In this document: positions 33,253-45,052 of the stretch, piece by piece
Position numbering within the stretch: position 1 is the stretch's first letter
Layout: each line of letters begins with the position of its first letter
Source: Rhizophagus irregularis
Lineage: Eukaryota > Glomeromycota > Glomeromycetes > Glomerales > Glomeraceae
DNA: 64,000 bases
Reading direction: 5' to 3'
NCBI RefSeq assembly: GCF_026210795.1
Contig: NC_089433.1
Location: 930,001-994,000 of the forward strand
Position numbers and translations under genes: made by a program
Notes under the pieces: model-generated
Told to the model about the DNA's origin: nothing
The model's database searches: none
What the model saw: only the letters and a program-made list of their open reading frames with translations

Positions 33253-34031
33253 TTATAAAACACGGTTGGTTACATAGCCCTTAATAATACAGTTAATCCA
33301 AGCCCAAATAGCTTTTCTTGTTCCTGACTGAGGAGCTGAAACATGATGATAAAAATTAGACAACATTTGACTAGTTATATTAAATCCCAATTGCCCAATG
33401 TCATCTGCTAAAGATTTGTACGTGATTCCAAAATGCGCTTTCTCATAATCAAACAATTTGACAAATAACTTTCACAACATTTCAGTTTCAGTAGTATAAG
33501 CCCGAGGATATTTACCATATTTTTGGTAAATGGGCATATTGATTACTTCTTTGCGGGATACCAATTTTTCTTTTGTTTGCTGATGTTCAACTAGTTTATT
33601 AACCGAGGGCATTTTGACATCTTTTATCTGATGTTTCTGATGTTCGACTAACTTATTAACTGAGGACATTTTGATGACGATACCAACAACGAATTTCCCT
33701 ACTTTTGCAACCAAGTAGATCTTATTGGTAAGTTTGTCCTTTTTCTGCACCCAGGGATGCTAATAGCAATGTGCACTTCTTTGTCACCACTTGAATAGTA
33801 AGGTGCCAAAATGCCATTTGAATAACGAAGAATTATTTTTTTATCTTGGTCTTTAGAGGTTAAGACCTTGTCACCATATACTTCGTCATATGGATCGTTG
33901 AAGGAAACTGGGTCAGCTTTTGTTAATAATGCAACTTTGCTCTGAATTAATAATTCAAGAACTTGATGAATTATTCTACCCTAAGATTCATCAAAATCAT
34001 AGTTATTTCCATCGGCAATTTCTATTAATGT
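33253..34031 (-). pseudogene. Decayed gene of unrecognised family
   Basis: Read from 34031 downward, an N-terminal block (I-E-I-A-D-G-N-N-Y-D-F-D-E) has an in-frame TAG, then continues openly (Y-D-E-V-Y-G-D-K-V-L-T, I-L-A-P-Y-Y-S-S-G-D-K-E-V-H-I-A-I). A one-base shift at about 33745 leads to a block with a duplicated motif (S-V-N-K-L-V-E-H-Q twice, 18-20 residues apart). Another shift at 33470 leads to a helical C-terminus (K-S-L-A-D-D-I-G-Q-L-G-F-N-I-T-S-Q-M-L). I do not recognise a domain. At least three lesions show that it is inactive. Confidence 0.45.
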
Positions 34032-34720
34032 TTAACTATCAGTACATTTAATAGTTTAAATATTATTTAAACGAAATAATATATTAATACCTTTGGACAA
34101 AATGGACAGGTTTTCGAACATTTTTTTTTTTAGGAATCTCATTCTTTTGAGAAATAAATTTTCTATTAAATATGATAAATATGACATCAACCCAACGTAT
34201 ATGTCACATAATCATGCAATCATGCAGGTTTGTGTGACACAACTGATAGTGGTGTAATTACTGCGCATAGCATGTACTGCGAAGAAGAATAAATGATGTT
34301 TTACTGTGCACGATATCTAAGCTGCCACCCACATGATTTGAAAAAAGGTATGCGATCCACTTTAAACATTCATGATACTGCTTATGCTCTAGCGCCTGAT
34401 TCAAAGAATTGTTCTGGCTCAACTAGGTGAAGAGGTTTTTGACGTAAATTAAAGATAAGTATATCTTAGTAAATATCTCTCCAGCTATGGAAAAAAGCTC
34501 ACTAATCGTTTCTGGTCCTAGGACGGTAATAATACGGTGGTAATCAGTCAGAGACTGCTCAAAGAGCAAAATTATTTGGGCAGAGCCCAGTTACACTGGA
34601 ATGACGAATGTGGGAAAATGGCTATATTAGACGGTTTTTTATGCATTTTTTACATATTTTGCCTCTCTCTATTTCCAAAAGATTATGCTCACCAGTGTAA
34701 ATTTGGGTTAATAAAAAAGA
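34032..34720. other. No gene; dispersed repeat relics
   Basis: 34252-34360 resembles 26500-26575, and 34445-34530 (aaagataagtatatcttagt ... agctcactaatcg) resembles 21620-21680. This points to a common older repeat in the locus. No coding frame was found. Confidence 0.35.
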
Positions 34721-35013
34721 TTTGGTGAAGATGCTTGGAAAAAGCTTTATCAAGACCGGGAAGCTCATCAATGTTTTATCCTTCTTAGACTATTTACCAT
34801 GCGCCTTCCTAATTTATCTGAGCAAGCAAAAAATGGATTATTTGTCACATTTTCTAGATCTAATTCATTTGGAATATTAGAACACAATGCATTATTAGAT
34901 GCTCTAATCATCCTGTGAAAGGTTTAAATCTTTTCGAATATGATAAACTAGGGTTTGATTTAATAAACAATGCGAAATTTCAAAAATCAAGCTCTGATGG
35001 ATTACCTTGCTAA
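34721..35013 (+). pseudogene. Coding fragment of unknown family
   Basis: The open frame from 34721 has convincing protein composition (E-D-A-W-K-K-L-Y-Q-D-R-E-A-H-Q-C-F-I, L-P-N-L-S-E-Q-A-K-N-G-L-F). After a shift near 34912 it reads G-L-N-L-F-E-Y-D-K-L-G-F-D-L and stops at about 35010. It has no start codon and no partner exon. It lies 1.3 kb upstream of the NTPase-nuclease pseudogene on the same strand and could be its lost N-terminal part. That is a guess. Confidence 0.35.
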
Positions 35014-35295
35014 CTGATATGGCTGATATTATTTTTTTCACAATAGGAATTATTCAATGTTAGACTCACTTTATTAATACACGCAAAAAATAAATACAAA
35101 TTGTATCTTAGAATGCGTGTCGCACAGCCCCTATTATTTGGCAAGAATTTCTCTGATATCTTCTGCGTATTTTCAAGTAATCGATATCACATGACCGGCC
35201 TATGCTACTATTGTGAACTTGTGTTTATTGCTTGAAGTGTTGCAGGTAAGGCAATATTCCAACTTATCTTGGAAATACAACTTCACTATTCAGGA

Positions 35296-35516
35296 TCATA
35301 AGGAGTTGATTCCCATTTTCACAGTACCATTCCCATGTTTTCCATTACAAATGGGTCATGGTGAACTTCATGGTTGAGCAGATACAAAATTATAATTATC
35401 AATCCCTCTAAAACTATTTTGGAATTTCGAGTATGTGAAATGCTCTAACACGGATTTGATAATTAACTTTGAATCAGTTTTGGTTTTGAAGGTAATAGGC
35501 TTGAAATCAGATGCTT
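35296..35516 (-). pseudogene. Coding fragment with C-P-I-C zinc-type motif
   Basis: The frame reads S-D-F-K-P-I-T-F-K-T-K-T-D-S-K-L and D-N-Y-N-F-V-S-A-Q-P. After in-frame TGA codons it gives C/P-I-C-N-G-K-H-G-N-G. The Cys-x-x-Cys...His spacing resembles the C-P-L-C-K-L-D-H of the next fragment. Three TGA stops end any function. Confidence 0.3.
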
Positions 35517-35783
35517 GAGGTTTTTCTTATATACTTATCATGGCTTACCATGGCTCATTTCCAGTTTCTTTTTTTATATCTTTTGTATAAATTGGTATAA
35601 ATGTTATCTGTCAAAATGCTTGGTAACCCACTTAATTTGGCATGCCAATCCAGGTATTCAGGAGTTAATATTTATCGGACTTGGTCATGTTGTGATTACA
35701 GATTAATTTAAATTAGGTAACAGTTGACATAAATTAGTGCTAAAAAAATATCATAATGAAATGTGAGCAAATTAAATAAGAAA

Positions 35784-36001
35784 CTATGCAGTTATTCCAA
35801 TTTCACGCTGTTCAAATTTAATAAAATAAGATCCAGCCTCATATTTACCTTCTAGGCCTTCCTCATTATCATGATCTAACTTGCATAATGGGCATGATGA
35901 CTCATCAGCAATTCCATAATAATTGAAATTGACACTACTAAATTCTCTATATAAAGTAGGATATTGATCTAATGCTTTGTTGTGAAAATAGGATCGGTCA
36001 C
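35784..36001 (-). pseudogene. C-terminal gene fragment with C-P-L-C...H motif
   Basis: It is open for about 72 codons to the TAG at 35784: Y-P-T-L-Y-R-E-F-S-S-V-N-F-N-Y-Y-G-I, then E-S-S-C-P-L-C-K-L-D-H and a G-K-Y-E-A-G-S-Y-F-I-K end. The CxxC...H pattern suggests a zinc-binding knuckle. It resembles the tail of a Glomeromycotina-specific family I cannot name with certainty. No upstream exon was found. Confidence 0.4.
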
Positions 36002-36311
36002 AGGTTGAATTAGATTGAGATGTAATATATTGCTAATGTACTTATCTCAGCCTTAATTTGATCATTCTCCTGAGAGAGCAGTTTTCAAAGTCACATGACT
36101 CTGATCGTGAATGGTGTTTCATTGAGTGAACTTGTTATTGAATTCACATAATTTATTATATTTTGGATTTTGTTGGTAATTGAGACTCAAAATAGCATTT
36201 GCGCTACAAGAGACCTGTTTAATTTTCTCTAGTATGGTGCATGGGTATCGGGGAAATCTACATGAGTGCACTGATTTAGAAAAATATTAAAGGATGCTGG
36301 TTATAATTGCC

Positions 36312-37996
36312 TTTAGTAAGTTCTGATTCGCTAACTGGTTACATTGTATGCAATCTAACTGATCGCTACTATTTCTTTTTTCTTTGGTATAGTGTAAGTT
36401 TTAAGCATGTTAAAATACAATCTGAGGATGTTTTGGAAGACATTAAGCGCTTGCATCAAGCAAAATGCTTGTGTCCACATCAATTTCAAATCTTTAAGTT
36501 CTTTCGAGTCTGCTGATGATTTGAAAATAAATTCTTCTGATGATTTTCAAAAAACATTTGATCAAAGCAAATGGAAGAAATGAATTGTTCTCCTCATTGA
36601 TGAGTTCGATAAACTGTATGAAGCGGATGAAGATGTCAGATCCTCGTGTCTAAAAACTTTTCATGGCATGATAAGCTTAAGAGATAACTATGCTATGTGG
36701 TCTATTGTCGCCATCGGCACCTTCAGTATTCTTTATCTAAAATCAAAAAAAGCGATAACACCCTTTAATATTAGTCAGTCATACCAGAACCCAAATTTTA
36801 TGTGGGATCAAGTGCAGTTCCTATATATATAATGAATTTGTGAATGAATTCGATTTCACCATTGATCTGAAGATTATTGAAGATATCTATAACCAGACAA
36901 CCAGGTATGTTAAGCTGACTGGAGAGTCACGTTAAATCAAAATCTAAAATTCATTTTTTCTTATGATTCTGTTATTTGACAGGCATGCTGGACTCGTCTG
37001 CCTTTGCGGACGTTCTATCCAAAATAATTTAGTTGAGGAAATTGAGATGACAAGCTTAGCTTTTCAAGCTGGTTGAAATTTGCTTTAAAACTATTGCAAA
37101 AGAAGATATTCGGATATTCTACCTTCAATAAAATAATTGATATGCTTAAAGATAAGAATGCCAAGCCTGCTATTGATCTTCTTCAATCTAGGTTCTCAGG
37201 AGTTCTTGATTTTGTAACAATCTATAATGACGTAGAAGATCAACTAGCACAATTCTTGGTAGCCGAGGGTGTGTTAATCAGGGATGAAATGACCAAGTAT
37301 GCATATAAAATGTCATCTTCTCTTATAGATATGCTGATTTGGCAAAGAGTTATTCCTCTTGTATACAAGTCTTTCCCAAAAAGTGCAGTCCCCAAAAATT
37401 GTGATCTCTTGGATATTCCCAATATCTTGCAGATAGCCGTCTAGTTCTTCAATAAAGACATCATTTCTAGTGCATTTGATAAGTCATATAAGGTTGCAGA
37501 TGATTTGTATGTTAATGGTATAAAAAATATCCAAGTTCCTCAAGAAAGTGTGTACGACACAGAGCTGTGCAGGGTTTTGGTTAATTGGATTGTCAAGGCG
37601 GGTGGCATCGAGGTCGATGGACAGTGGCATATAGTAGAAAATTGTGACAACAGAAGAAATAAGCACTTATATAGTAATATAGTAATTACAGCAGACCATC
37701 AAAGAATTGTTCTTGAGCTTCTTGCCACTGCAACGCAAAATGACCTTGATGAGCACTTCAAAAGTGTTCTTAAGTATGCTGAACTATTATCTGCAGACGA
37801 AATTTGGATAGTTCATTTTATGTGTGAAGATGGTTATACAGCTCGGAAACTTCATTGGCCACTCAATGATAAAATTAATGTCATACACTTCTTTCACAAC
37901 CGGAGGATGCTTAATGTACTAATGAATGCTCGATATGCAGATAGCAATTGTACCATTAAGTTTATTGTAGATCAGGTTGTACCATTACAATCTTAG
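36312..37996 (+). pseudogene. Crinkler-type P-loop NTPase with restriction-endonuclease-like C-terminus, broken
   Basis: Coding blocks run from S-D-S-L-T-G-Y (36318) through a Walker B strand I-V-L-L-I-D-E-F-D-K-L-Y (36590), the V-A-I-G-T-F-S sensor strand, an intact intron (36905-36982, GTATGT...ACAG) and a helical domain. It ends with a nuclease-like fold: E-S-V-Y-D-T-E-L-C-R, G-Q-W-H-I-V-E, Y-S-N-I-V-I, then I-V-L-E-L-L-A-T (37700). The arrangement matches the NTPase plus PD-(D/E)XK architecture of CRN effectors in this fungal group. The Walker A region and header are not visible upstream. Lesions: TGA in K-W-K-K (36579), shifts near 36490, 36830 and 37050, and TAG at 37441. Asn replaces the expected Asp in Y-S-D-I-V. 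Confidence 0.6.
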
Positions 37997-39039
37997 TTAA
38001 CTTTTTATAATACAATATGAAAGTTCTAAAACTCTGATTTTTAATGCTTATTAGTTTAGTAATATTTGGGTTTGTTGTAAAGTTGTAAAACTGTAAATAT
38101 AAAAGTGAGAAATCTTTTTGTGTATTATGATCAGCACAGGTTGTATTATTCTATAATGATGCTAAGTTTATCATTACAATAAAAAAACATAATGATGCAG
38201 TATTCATACACCACAAACTTTGGTAAACTTTCAGTAAGAGTTATCAAAGAGAGGGAGTATACGGATCCTAGGCCATTTAATGCAAGTCTTCCAATATCAA
38301 GTTATTCTTTGCTTTCAGGTTTCTTATAAATTTTTTACAACTAACTTGTATCGCTAACTATGAGAATCTCACTACTATAATCTTTCACTACCTGATTTCT
38401 CACCGATATCTACAAAATTTTCTTCTATCAATAAAATTATTTCCGAGTCACGAATTTCTTTTGATTCAATTACACGTGATCGGTAATGTTGGCCAGAACT
38501 ATCATAATGTCAGCCTACGTTACATTCATATAGACAGATCATTTTGGCTAAAATTATGATCGACATTCCAATCATCAAGTGAGTCAAATCCGCGAGTATA
38601 TGTGTGCGGAGTTGACCAAAATTATAAACAATTTTGGCCTGCACTATGACATTGACTCATGTGAGTTTACTCTTTGAGTCAGAAATTCTTTACTCGTTTT
38701 ACTCTATTACAACGATAAATAAGGAAATGAAACAATTTATGTGTAAAAAAAAATAAGTTATAAAAGAACTTTATAATAGAACAATTTAAAAATTGTCAAA
38801 TATGTTACAAATTTTCTGAAGTAACTACTGTATATACTCTTAAAAGAAAATAAAATTGAACTTGAACCAGATACTAATCACAAAAGTGTAGACTTTTATG
38901 AAATTGAAGGCAATTATATAACTTTGAGCTTTATTTGTGAGGTATGTAACAAAAGAGACACAACAATATAAATTGGTTACATACTGTATAAATATTGATA
39001 AATTAAATAATTTAAATAAAATTTTAAAAATACATTTGA
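37997..39039. other. No gene; dispersed repeat near 38480-38660
   Basis: The word ggccagaactatcataatgt (38497) recurs in altered form at about 41095 (aattatgataatgtcagcca) and 41826 (gccggaattataataatgcc), so a short dispersed element is likely. The rest is AT-rich and non-coding. Confidence 0.4.
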
Positions 39040-39573
39040 CTAAATGTGAATGTAAATTTTCTGTTCTACGGACTTTTTCAGTGAAAAATAAAATTCTTGA
39101 CAAATAAATACCAATTTCCGCAATCGTTCATTTTTAATATTTATCGCTTGAAGCTTTTCGTATGTTTCAAGAATACGTTCATAATTAATTGGTGGGGCTA
39201 ATCGAAGATGTAAATTAAAATTATTTTCTAAGGAAAATATTAGGTATAAGATTTTACTTACCCTCCTCATCAAGATATTTTTTATAACTAAGTTTAATTG
39301 TAAAAAAAAAGATTAAAGATTTGTCTAAAAAAAGGAGAATATGTAAAATATTTTTGTTACTTACTGATTTTCGATTTGTTTTGGTGTGTATTGTGGCAAT
39401 ATTTTGCTTATCCTTATAAAACAATCATCAAGATGTCCATACATTCTCACGGAATGTCTGATACGATTATTTTCCTATAAGGAAACCACACATTTCGTTA
39501 ATATTATTTAACGTATTTTTTCTTGTTAAAGAGTAATGATCAATCTATTTACTTCAAGACCGAATTTACACAT
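39040..39573 (-). CDS. Small four-exon protein, possibly Myb/SANT-like
   Basis: Exons on the minus strand are 39573-39553 (21 nt), 39474-39365 (110), 39287-39262 (26) and 39227-39040 (188). They join to 345 nt (114 aa) with all phases matching. The introns start GTAAAT, GTAAGT and GTAAGT and end ATAG, TTAG and TTAG. Residues about 10-45 (R-I-R-H-S-V-R-M-Y-G...I-S-K-I-L-P-Q-Y-T-P-K-Q-I) resemble the Y-T-P-K-Q-I helix of Myb/SANT-like proteins expanded in these fungi, DNA-binding by inference. The second half is helical (Y-E-R-I-L-E-T-Y-E-K-L-Q...N-E-R-L-R-K-L). The 21-nt first exon is the weakest part of the model. An upstream exon could replace it. Confidence 0.5.
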
Positions 39574-42466
39574 TTTAACTTAGTGTTGATTATTAAGAAA
39601 AGAAAAAATAATTCGAAAATGATAAAAAAAAAATAGATTTGGATTTTTGAGACTTATATAGAAAATCAGATAGAAACAGTAATTATTTACTATTTCTTTA
39701 GCTTTAAAGCTTCTTTGTATTTTTTTGCCTTTTCTATAATTAACTGAAAGATCCGCAGATCTTTCGGCTGTGTTATTTACTGCGCTTATTGCAAAAGCCT
39801 TAAAAAAGAAATTCTGACATTCTTGATTTTTTGATTATTATTTGCTGATTACGTAACAGTCGTAACAGATTTAAAAGATAACTGAAATAACCCCTACAAT
39901 TTATTATATTCTTTCCAAAAAGGATTGATTATATTTGTTCCCATAATTAATATTTATTAATAATGATCATCTTTGCGCCACTAGAGTCTGGGTTATAAAA
40001 ATAATTACACAAAGAATACAAATAGACAATCAAATGAAATTCCATAAAAAGTAATAGTGAATGAGAAAAGATAAAACCTTTATTATCATCATAAACTTTA
40101 AATTCAAATTATGTAACAATTAACTTTTAAAATGTATAATAATGTGAAGTATGCCAAAAAACATTCTCCTGATTTTTGTGTTAGCACAAAAGTAATATTA
40201 ATGGTTCTAAATAACAAATTATTAATAATTGTAATTGTAAACAAATAAAAAAAATAATGAAATTTTTTGAATGTAAAATGAATATTGTTGTGTGGAGTTT
40301 CGGAATTTGTTATCTCTCGTCTTTTATTTAGATAATTCATTTTGAAAAATAAAATCGACCCAAACAAAGTAACTTATCAAAGAAAACGGTTAGTATGATC
40401 AAATTTGATAAATTATTTTTTTCTTTCTCAAAAAATGGGGTTGTACTTTCTAGAATTGGCTTTTTTTTCTTGAATTATGGAATTAAATGTGGTCAACTGA
40501 CAATCAACTGTAATCTTGCTGATACTTTACATATTTTCATATTTATTTGTCTAAACAAAATGATTTTTTTGTTATCTGAGGCGTAGTGCAGGACAACAAT
40601 TAATATTGCAGATCATGTATCTATGTGTATTATTTATTTCATGGGGAATTGGAAATAAGCTTATTAATTTATTGTCATGTGATTACAACACATAGATCCC
40701 GTTTTCCGTAGTTAATATTAACAGGGAGAGATAAGTATCAAAGTTTTTAAATATTAACATTGTAATTTCTACTGTTTTAAGGTACATTCATCCTTTTAAT
40801 CATGGATTTAGCTATACTAACCTATTGGATAATTCAAAGTATCATCAATAATTCTTCCTTTCTTCTCATCTAAAGAAAATAAATAATTAAGATATAGTGA
40901 CAAAATAGATTATTTTATCTCTATTTCGTTAATTCAATTAATATTATCAATCTTTGATGCTAATACGCATCGCCTATTTTTGTTAATATTATTACCACTT
41001 ATCAGATATATATATATATACACGAGTATAAAATGTAGCAAAAAAAAAAAATAAATTACTTGCGCATTTTTTTCGAGACAGATTTATGACTAAATTATGA
41101 TAATGTCAGCCAGTTTCTAAAAAAGGTAAAGATCTACATGATTATTAACCATGCTACGATTGCTACAACTGCTACGTTTACTTACGATACAAGTTATTAT
41201 TTGTTTAAATAAAAATAATTTTAATACACTTGATATTTGATATAATAAAATAATGAAAAAACAAAAATTTTAATGATTTTTTTTTATTTAACCGCTCCTT
41301 TTGATTTTTTATTTTTTTATTTGAACAATGATTTTTTTTCTCATTAACTACTGACAAAGTTTACATAGGTAATATACTGCGCATAGAATTAACTATTCAA
41401 AAATTAATATGACATAAATATTTAATTTATAACTAATATATATACAATATTTCTTGAAAATGTTTATATTATCACCTTAATTGATTTTTTATTACTTGTT
41501 GAATAATCTGAAAAATGCAAGTGAATGGTATATATAAATTCACAATTTCCACAGATTTTTCAATAAATATGAAGTTTCAAATATTAAAGAATTGGAAAAA
41601 ATCATTTTTTTTAAATGTAATAGATTTTTTACTTATCATATCAATTCCACATTTTAAAAGTTATAACAAAGACAGCAGATTAACTTTGCATTTTAATATA
41701 GCCTTAACATTCAGATTTCTGCAATTAAAATTTGTTATTGTATATTTAATTAAATAAATTTATATTGCAGGACACTGGAAAGTCTCATATTGGTACTATA
41801 AGGTGCTGACTATTAGTTCTTTCAGAGCCGGAATTATAATAATGCCAGCCGGCATCTAAAAAAAATTATCAATAAAAGGAACAATCTACACGTGTATATG
41901 GTCATTTTGGTCCAGAGTCCTATCGCAACATATACTAAATTTAGAATTTCATGCTCTAATAATTTTTTCCTGCGCTTTGAATCATATTTTTGATTTAAAT
42001 CGATGTATATGGTAAAAATTTCATGTATTTAAACTTTGTTTTTATTATAAACTGATTATCTAATATTATTTTTTTAGTAAATCCATTTGGTGAAAAATGA
42101 CGAAACCATAAAAGACTCCAAAGGAATTAATCATATCATATCACATTAACTCAGGTTTGTTCACTGAAATACACGGGATATAGAATAATAAAATCATCTT
42201 TCAATTTGGTGAAATCAATGAGAATTTCTTCAATGAATATTGGACTTTATTATTGAAGAAAAGAATAAAATAGTACTATAACAATGATAATAATAAAGGC
42301 AAAAATAGAGAATGAGAATATTATGTAAGATGCAAAATTGAATAACAGAGTAACTATTTCATCTTAAATTGAAAATAAATTTGTAGTTTTTATATAAATA
42401 TGAATCTTTATCTTAACTTGCTATCATGGCTCATTTTTTTTATCAGCCAAATCACAAATTAGAAGT
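39574..42466. other. Gene-poor AT-rich region
   Basis: Open frames at 40104-40586 and 41515-41757 are low in complexity and lack conserved features. A (ta)n run occurs at 41007-41020. Related words at 41095 and 41826 belong to the dispersed repeat noted at 38497. Confidence 0.45.
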
Positions 42467-42681
42467 CTAGTCTGGCGTTCTTTTTGGCAAATTTACTGTG
42501 GTGATAATATAATCCTTTTCATCTACTTTTCCTGGATATGTAACAGACAGTGGAACATTATTTTTATATTCTCTCATTAGCCTTCTCTTTCTTCCGAAAT
42601 TATTGATTTATTAGACGCACCATCATCAATTTCAATGTCTTCATCTAAAATATTAATATTATTCACATTTTCTAAAGCCAT
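42467..42681 (-). pseudogene. Small frameshifted gene, about 72 aa, unknown
   Basis: From ATG 42681 an acidic N-terminus (I-L-D-E-D-I-E-I-D-D-G-A-S-N-K-S) runs to a one-base shift near 42585. It then reads R-K-R-R-L-M-R-E-Y-K-N-N-V-P-L-S-V-T-Y-P and I-I-T-T-V-N-L-P-K-R-T-P-D to a stop at 42467. Composition is clearly protein-like on both sides of the shift. There is no known domain. Confidence 0.35.
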
Positions 42682-44471
42682 ATCTTGTAAAAAAAATATT
42701 TATTTGGTATTAAAATTAGTGAAATTACGGATATTAATATTTCCGAAAAAAATATTTAGAGAAAAAAAATTAATTATTCGTGTGAAAGTTTTTTTATTGA
42801 GTGAAAAAAAACCAGATTATCATATATAGATTCCTTGAGGTAATTCCGATTTTTTTATAAAGATCCAAGTCCCTAATTGTTAAACCATAAAGAGATCCTA
42901 TTTATAGTTCCAATGTGGATATCCTAATCTGATATCTTAGAACTGAGTAGGATGTTCCCAATGTTCCCAATTGGAGTCCGGAAGATCATCCAGATTAGTT
43001 TATAATTATTACCACATTTATAAATATTTTTAAAGATAAAAAATAAATACAGAACATTAACAAGACAATATTTTGAAAAAAGTCTCAGTCCAAAGAGCGA
43101 GTCTTTCTTATATAAAATACTAAATGATTATATAAAAATAAAACTCTATAAAAAGTAAAATCAGAAGTAAGCTACGTTGCTGTAATTCCAATATATCCAT
43201 GTTTGCTTCCTTATCATTCAAAGATCAGTTTTAAGATGAGTTGATGTAATTGATTTTGACTTTAAATATAAGTTGTTTTTTTACATAGACTTTGAATAAT
43301 GAATACACTAACTTTTTGTGGAATCTTATGACAAATTAGCTAAATTTACTTGTGCTTGAAGAGAAACCTGTCCATATGATAATAATATGACATTGCAATA
43401 GAGGCACAGGCGCAAATGATCCATATCCAAATGATAGTATCTGTTTATAACTGTAAGTAAAATTATCATTTTGAAGAAATATGAAGAGGTAAAATGATTT
43501 TGTTTATATATATTGTTATTATCATGATGAATGGCAATTATCATTGGATCATTATTGGTAAATAGTATAAGAGGCAAAAGATTATTAGTTGCTTCTAATG
43601 TACATTGTAAAATTCTACTATAGTTTCACTGTATTATTTCTTGCTGTCAAGTTTCACTAATAATTTTTCTTTGTTCTCAAACTTCTTTTGGCTAATATTG
43701 AATTTACTATTATGGATAATAAAGGGAAATAAAGAATGTATTATTTTTTAAAATTTATATATTTCTTATTTTTTTGATTAACAAGAAGTATATAATAATT
43801 TAATGAGAAATTACTAAATGTTTCAACCATGATTTACGCAAATATTTGTATCAAATTTTTATTTTGGGTCTTACTATTATATATTTTTCATCCATACTTA
43901 TTATCATTATTTTTATCAAATGATCCTTCCATTTTTGAAACTCTGCTTTCTAAAGCTTTTTGATTAGCTGGTTGATATAGTCAATATGTGATAGCATTTG
44001 AATGGTTGTAATGGTTATAATAGTAGTTGAGTAAGAATATGTAAGTAAGATAATTCATATATCTAATATTAGGCTTCTTAGAGCTGGAAAAATACTGCTT
44101 CTAGTGTGATCTTGTTTATGATCACCATATAATGGGATCATACAAATTAAATGCGTCTGGACCATCTGGTCTAAGTTGTATAAGGTAATATTAAATAACA
44201 TAATGTCAACAAACAATATGTTTTCTACATTTCCATTGAGCTATATTAACCAACCCTACTTAATTCATAGATTTGACATTAGCATTGATTCAACATGGAA
44301 TTTAATAATTAGTTCTTGTTCCATTTCTGAACATAAAAGTAAAAAAAAGACCATTCCTCTGCCAGTTAATTTAATTACTTCTTTTTCTTCACCATGACAT
44401 CATATGTAAATAAATATGCATCTGTGAAACTCATTTGGGTGGCCCTACTCTACAACTATTCGTATTACTCT
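42682..44471. other. Gene-poor region
   Basis: Frames at 43326-43577 and 44176-44397 show no conserved pattern. Nothing else was recognised. Confidence 0.4.
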
Positions 44472-45052
44472 TTATTTCTTCACTAAAAATCTATAATTAC
44501 TTTTTTTAAAGTTTATTGTTCTTGTTAAAATCCTCTCAGAACCTAATGATGCAATAAGGAATCCGCCTAAATAACCATCATCATCTTCTATTTCAATTCT
44601 TTCATCCTAAATTCCTGTTTTATTTTGCCTAAATTCACCTTTACTTGCAATATTTATATAACTACGAATTTGTTCCAAACCATCATCGATTATATTTCGT
44701 ACTATTGCCAATCTATATTTTTTTATCGTCTTTTGAACAATACATATAATTTCTACCCATTAAAACATCTTCAGGTTCAGTTTTTAATTTGTCATTCGGA
44801 TTTTTCCATATTTTACATATGTTATCACATTGTGCACACAACAGCCTTTTGCTGGTAATAATTGATCTTTGTAGGTGAATAATAATCCTAGTCTTAGTAC
44901 TAATTTGTTATCAGGTGTATCATTAGTATCAGTTGATAAAACTGCTTCACTAATATGATGCAATTCTTTGAGAGAATCTTTGGTAAGAATACATCAAAGC
45001 TGAGAGTCCCCTTGCTAATTTGATTATATTGCAACATTGGATTTCGATCCAT
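44472..45052 (-). pseudogene. Decayed gene of a lineage-specific family with Cys-x-x-Cys motif
   Basis: Read from ATG 45052 with several shifts, the blocks are: L-K-E-L-H-H-I-S-E-A-V-L-S-T-D-T; L-L-F-T-Y-K-D-Q-L-L-P-A-K-G; L-C-A-Q-C-D-N-I-C-K-I-W (zinc-type CxxC); P-E-D-V-L-M-G-R-N-Y-M-Y-C-S-K-D-D; L-E-Q-I-R-S-Y-I-N-I-A-S-K-G-E; and D-D-D-G-Y-L-G-G-F-L-I-A-S-L-G-S-E-R-I. The order is consistent with a single ancestral protein of about 190 aa. Function is not recognised. Confidence 0.45.
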
